Assembly: GCF_018326425.1 (NCBI RefSeq)
Contig: NZ_AP024601.1
Location: forward strand, 422,001 to 486,000
Origin: Polycladomyces abyssicola
Lineage (GTDB): Bacteria > Bacillota > Bacilli > Thermoactinomycetales > JIR-001
Direction: 5' to 3'
DNA: 64,000 nt
This document shows positions 62,732 to 64,000 of this stretch, piece after piece. The stretch's first letter is position 1. Each line of letters opens with the position of its first letter. The position numbers were made by a program, and so were the translations under genes. The notes below the pieces were generated by a model. That model did not search any database, was not told the DNA's origin, and worked only from the letters and a program-made list of their open reading frames with translations.

Positions 62732-63055
62732 TCACTCACCGGACATCCCCAGCTTGCAACCCCATCCGCCCAGCGGCCTGGAATGCGTGATCGAGAATTT
62801 GCCGTTTTCCCTGTTGAGATCGATGTGAATCCCATCCATCCATTCCTTCTCATACGGAGGACAGGTAAACAGAATCCCCTCTTTTTCCACGGTGAGGTAA
62901 CCGGGGCGCACTTCGGTCAATTCGATGGCAAAGGATGGAGATCCGCATCCCGATGTCAGCGGTACCACACGTACAGCCAGACGTTCTCCGTCTTCCTCCT
63001 GTGACAAAATTGCTTTCAATCGGGCAACGGCCAAAGGACTGATCTGAATGTCCAT
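62732..63055 (-). CDS. HesB/IscA-like iron-sulfur biogenesis family protein
   Basis: This 107-residue protein has MDIQISPLAVARLKAIL and the VVPLTSGCGSPSFAIEL motif of the HesB-like family (YqkB/YneR type in Bacillus). Only Cys37 of the three classical A-type cysteines is obvious; a GWGCKLG cysteine near the end may be another ligand. Role in cluster assembly is by family. ATG 63055 has GGGGTG upstream. Confidence 0.75.
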   Translation of the reverse strand: MDIQISPLAVARLKAILSQEEDGERLAVRVVPLTSGCGSPSFAIELTEVRPGYLTVEKEGILFTCPPYEKEWMDGIHIDLNRENGKFSITHSRPLGGWGCKLGMSGE

Positions 63056-63256
63056 GAACCATTTCACCCCGTTTTTTGCTCTTGTCACCACTATAACAAA
63101 TGGAGGATGAAACAAGAAGTGACAACCATATGGCCATAAAATTCAGACATCAATCGAATATATGTATAGAATAGCATCGAATCATATATGAAAATGAAAT
63201 TTTATATGAAAGCGAGCGGGAAAACCCAGCCCTTCAGGGTTGGGATGAAAGCGAGC

Positions 63257-63305
63257 GTCGGACGAGGGAGGGGTTAACTCCCCTCTCGCAAGTCCGACAT
63301 TTTTT
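63257..63305 (+). terminator. Compound hairpin in the element's left end
   Basis: GTCGGAC (63257-63263) pairs with GTCCGAC (63292-63298) and encloses AGGGG/CCCCT; six T follow on the plus strand. It overlaps the last codons of the minus-strand RHH gene. It may end a short plus-strand RNA or block read-through from outside the element. Confidence 0.6.
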
Positions 63306-63429
63306 GTAAATACTCTTTGACTAACTTCTCAATAATCTTGCTAGCATCTGTATTTTCTTTAACAGCTTGCAATTTTAGTTGCTTAATCACTTCTTCATCT
63401 AAAGAAGTTGTGAATTTTTTTCGTGCCAT
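63274..63429 (-). CDS. Ribbon-helix-helix (CopG-like) DNA-binding protein
   Basis: This 51-residue protein reads MARKKFTTSLDEEVIKQLKL at its start, then a helix-rich segment ending KLVKEYLQKMSDLREGS. The short basic strand followed by two helices is the ribbon-helix-helix fold of CopG/Arc regulators. The start ATG 63429 has a strong AAGGAGG. It is transcribed divergently from tnpB, with two TACGTA palindromes in the shared control region, so it may repress tnpB and itself. Confidence 0.75.
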   Translation of the reverse strand: MARKKFTTSLDEEVIKQLKLQAVKENTDASKIIEKLVKEYLQKMSDLREGS

Positions 63430-63450
63430 TAGCTTTCCTCCTTGTCCCAT

Positions 63451-63470
63451 TACGTATTTACGTATATAAT
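63451..63470 (+). promoter_or_regulatory. Shared control region of RHH and tnpB genes
   Basis: TACGTA occurs at 63451-63456 and 63459-63464, directly followed by TATAAT (63465-63470), a good -10 box for tnpB. Half-sites two bases apart overlapping a promoter suit binding by a small RHH repressor. Confidence 0.5.
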
Positions 63471-63494
63471 ATAGGAAAAGGAGGTGAAAAGCAA

Positions 63495-64000
63495 ATGCAC
63501 AAAGCGTTTAAGTTCCGTATCTATCCTAGCAAAGAACAAGCTACACTCATTAACAAGTCAATTGGTTGTAGTCGTTTCGTATTCAATCACTTCCTAGCTA
63601 AATGGAATGACGCATATGAGCAAACAGGAAAAGGACTAACCTATAATGCTTGCTCAAAACAATTAACCCAACTTAAGAAAGAGCTTGAATGGTTGAAAGA
63701 AGTAGATTCTACTTCACTGCAAAATGCATTGAAACATCTGGATGATGCATTCAAACGCTTTTTCAAAAAGCAGAATGACCGTCCACGCTTCAAGAGCAGG
63801 AAAAATCCTGTTCAATCCTACACCAGTCAATGCAACCATCCAAAGAAGGGTAAACCCACAATTGAAGTAATTGGTAACAAAATCAAGTTACCAAAACTAG
63901 GATGGGTACGTTTTGCAAAATCAAGAGAAGTAGAGGGAAAAATCCTTTCCGCTACGATCCGGCGTAATCCATCTGGAAAGTATTTTGTCTCCATCCTATG
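63495..64000 (+). CDS. tnpB: TnpB RNA-guided nuclease, N-terminal part
   Basis: The frame from ATG 63495 (AAAGGAGGTG upstream) stays open to the window end, 168 codons. MHKAFKFRIYPSKEQATLIN, CSRFVFNHFLAKW, TYNACSKQLTQLKKE, SLQNALKHLDDAFKRFFKK and RPRFKSRKNP are the N-terminal signatures of IS200/IS605 TnpB. TnpB cuts DNA guided by an RNA made from the element's right end and promotes its retention. The RuvC catalytic residues lie beyond the window, so integrity cannot be judged. Confidence 0.95.
   Translation, partial: MHKAFKFRIYPSKEQATLINKSIGCSRFVFNHFLAKWNDAYEQTGKGLTYNACSKQLTQLKKELEWLKEVDSTSLQNALKHLDDAFKRFFKKQNDRPRFKSRKNPVQSYTSQCNHPKKGKPTIEVIGNKIKLPKLGWVRFAKSREVEGKILSATIRRNPSGKYFVSIL

Larger units (their letters stand above)
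63206..64000 (+). mobile_element. IS200/IS605-type element, left part
   Basis: The element appears to start near 63206 with a 13-base direct repeat (ATGAAAGCGAGCG at 63206-63218 and 63245-63257) around a hairpin (CCCAGCCCT / AGGGTTGGG), a typical subterminal structure of this family. It then carries a divergent ribbon-helix-helix gene and tnpB, and runs off the window. No tnpA is visible on this side. The rest of the gap 63056-63205 is AT-rich and empty. Confidence 0.75.

Overview
The window looks like chromosomal DNA of a spore-forming member of the Bacillota (order Bacillales). Moderate GC, strong GGAGG ribosome binding sites, frequent GTG and TTG starts, a Spo0M homologue, the Gram-positive tRNA-modification pair MnmL/MnmM, a class D sortase with an LPxTA substrate, DUF1128 and YusG-type proteins, and a B12 riboswitch ahead of a lipoprotein transporter all fit. 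The family Thermoactinomycetaceae is my best guess, by inference only. No rRNA, tRNA or CRISPR was seen. The left edge cuts ligA and the right edge cuts a tnpB.

Layout. 1-4.6 kb: ligA end, an XRE/TPR regulator and a transglutaminase lipoprotein. 5-7.5 kb: a cell-wall protein with an LPVTA sorting signal, its class D sortase and a small membrane protein sharing a 3' tail with the sortase. 7.5-10.2 kb: AT-richer segment with cardiolipin synthase, a small membrane-protein gene interrupted by an in-frame TGA, and two tiny genes. 10.4-20.1 kb: pseudouridine synthase, secreted lipase, SDR, penicillin-binding protein 1A, YkvI-like transporter, a degenerate PlsY homologue and a DUF2797 protein. 20.5-26.4 kb: hydrolase, B12 riboswitch with btuFCD and a PduO-type adenosyltransferase, and an ArsC/Spx-like protein. 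26.4-33 kb: two methyltransferases (one fused to MerR), a TPP enzyme, SRAP protein, cyclophilin and a secreted 5'-nucleotidase. 33-38.2 kb: peroxiredoxin with a PerR-like box, thioredoxin-like protein, gcvH, yusG, EcsC, a small HTH protein and panE.

38.3-43.8 kb is an accessory island: an AT-rich hydrolase, then a translationally coupled set resembling dimethylamine monooxygenase (DUF3445 haem protein, DmmA-like protein, flavin/2Fe-2S reductase), preceded by a 27-codon ORF and followed by an amino-acid permease. 44.1-50.8 kb: udk, the fructose PTS operon, pckA and an S1-domain protein. 51-54.5 kb: Spo0M with a histidine-rich tail, MnmM/MnmL and a ferritin-like protein. 54.9-59.7 kb: pdhABCD. 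59.8-63.1 kb: thioesterase, DUF1128, DUF309, DUF2203, YdcF and HesB-like genes. From 63.2 kb an IS200/IS605-type element begins, with a divergent ribbon-helix-helix gene next to tnpB.

The signals least explained by known families are: (a) a two-copy structured leader element (about 13.06-13.30 and 17.42-17.61 kb), each copy ending in an intrinsic terminator just before a gene; (b) a three-copy dispersed intergenic repeat (21.5, 25.75 and 31.2 kb); (c) the N-demethylase island; and (d) the RHH-TnpB cassette. All coordinates and alignments were read by eye; no search was run.
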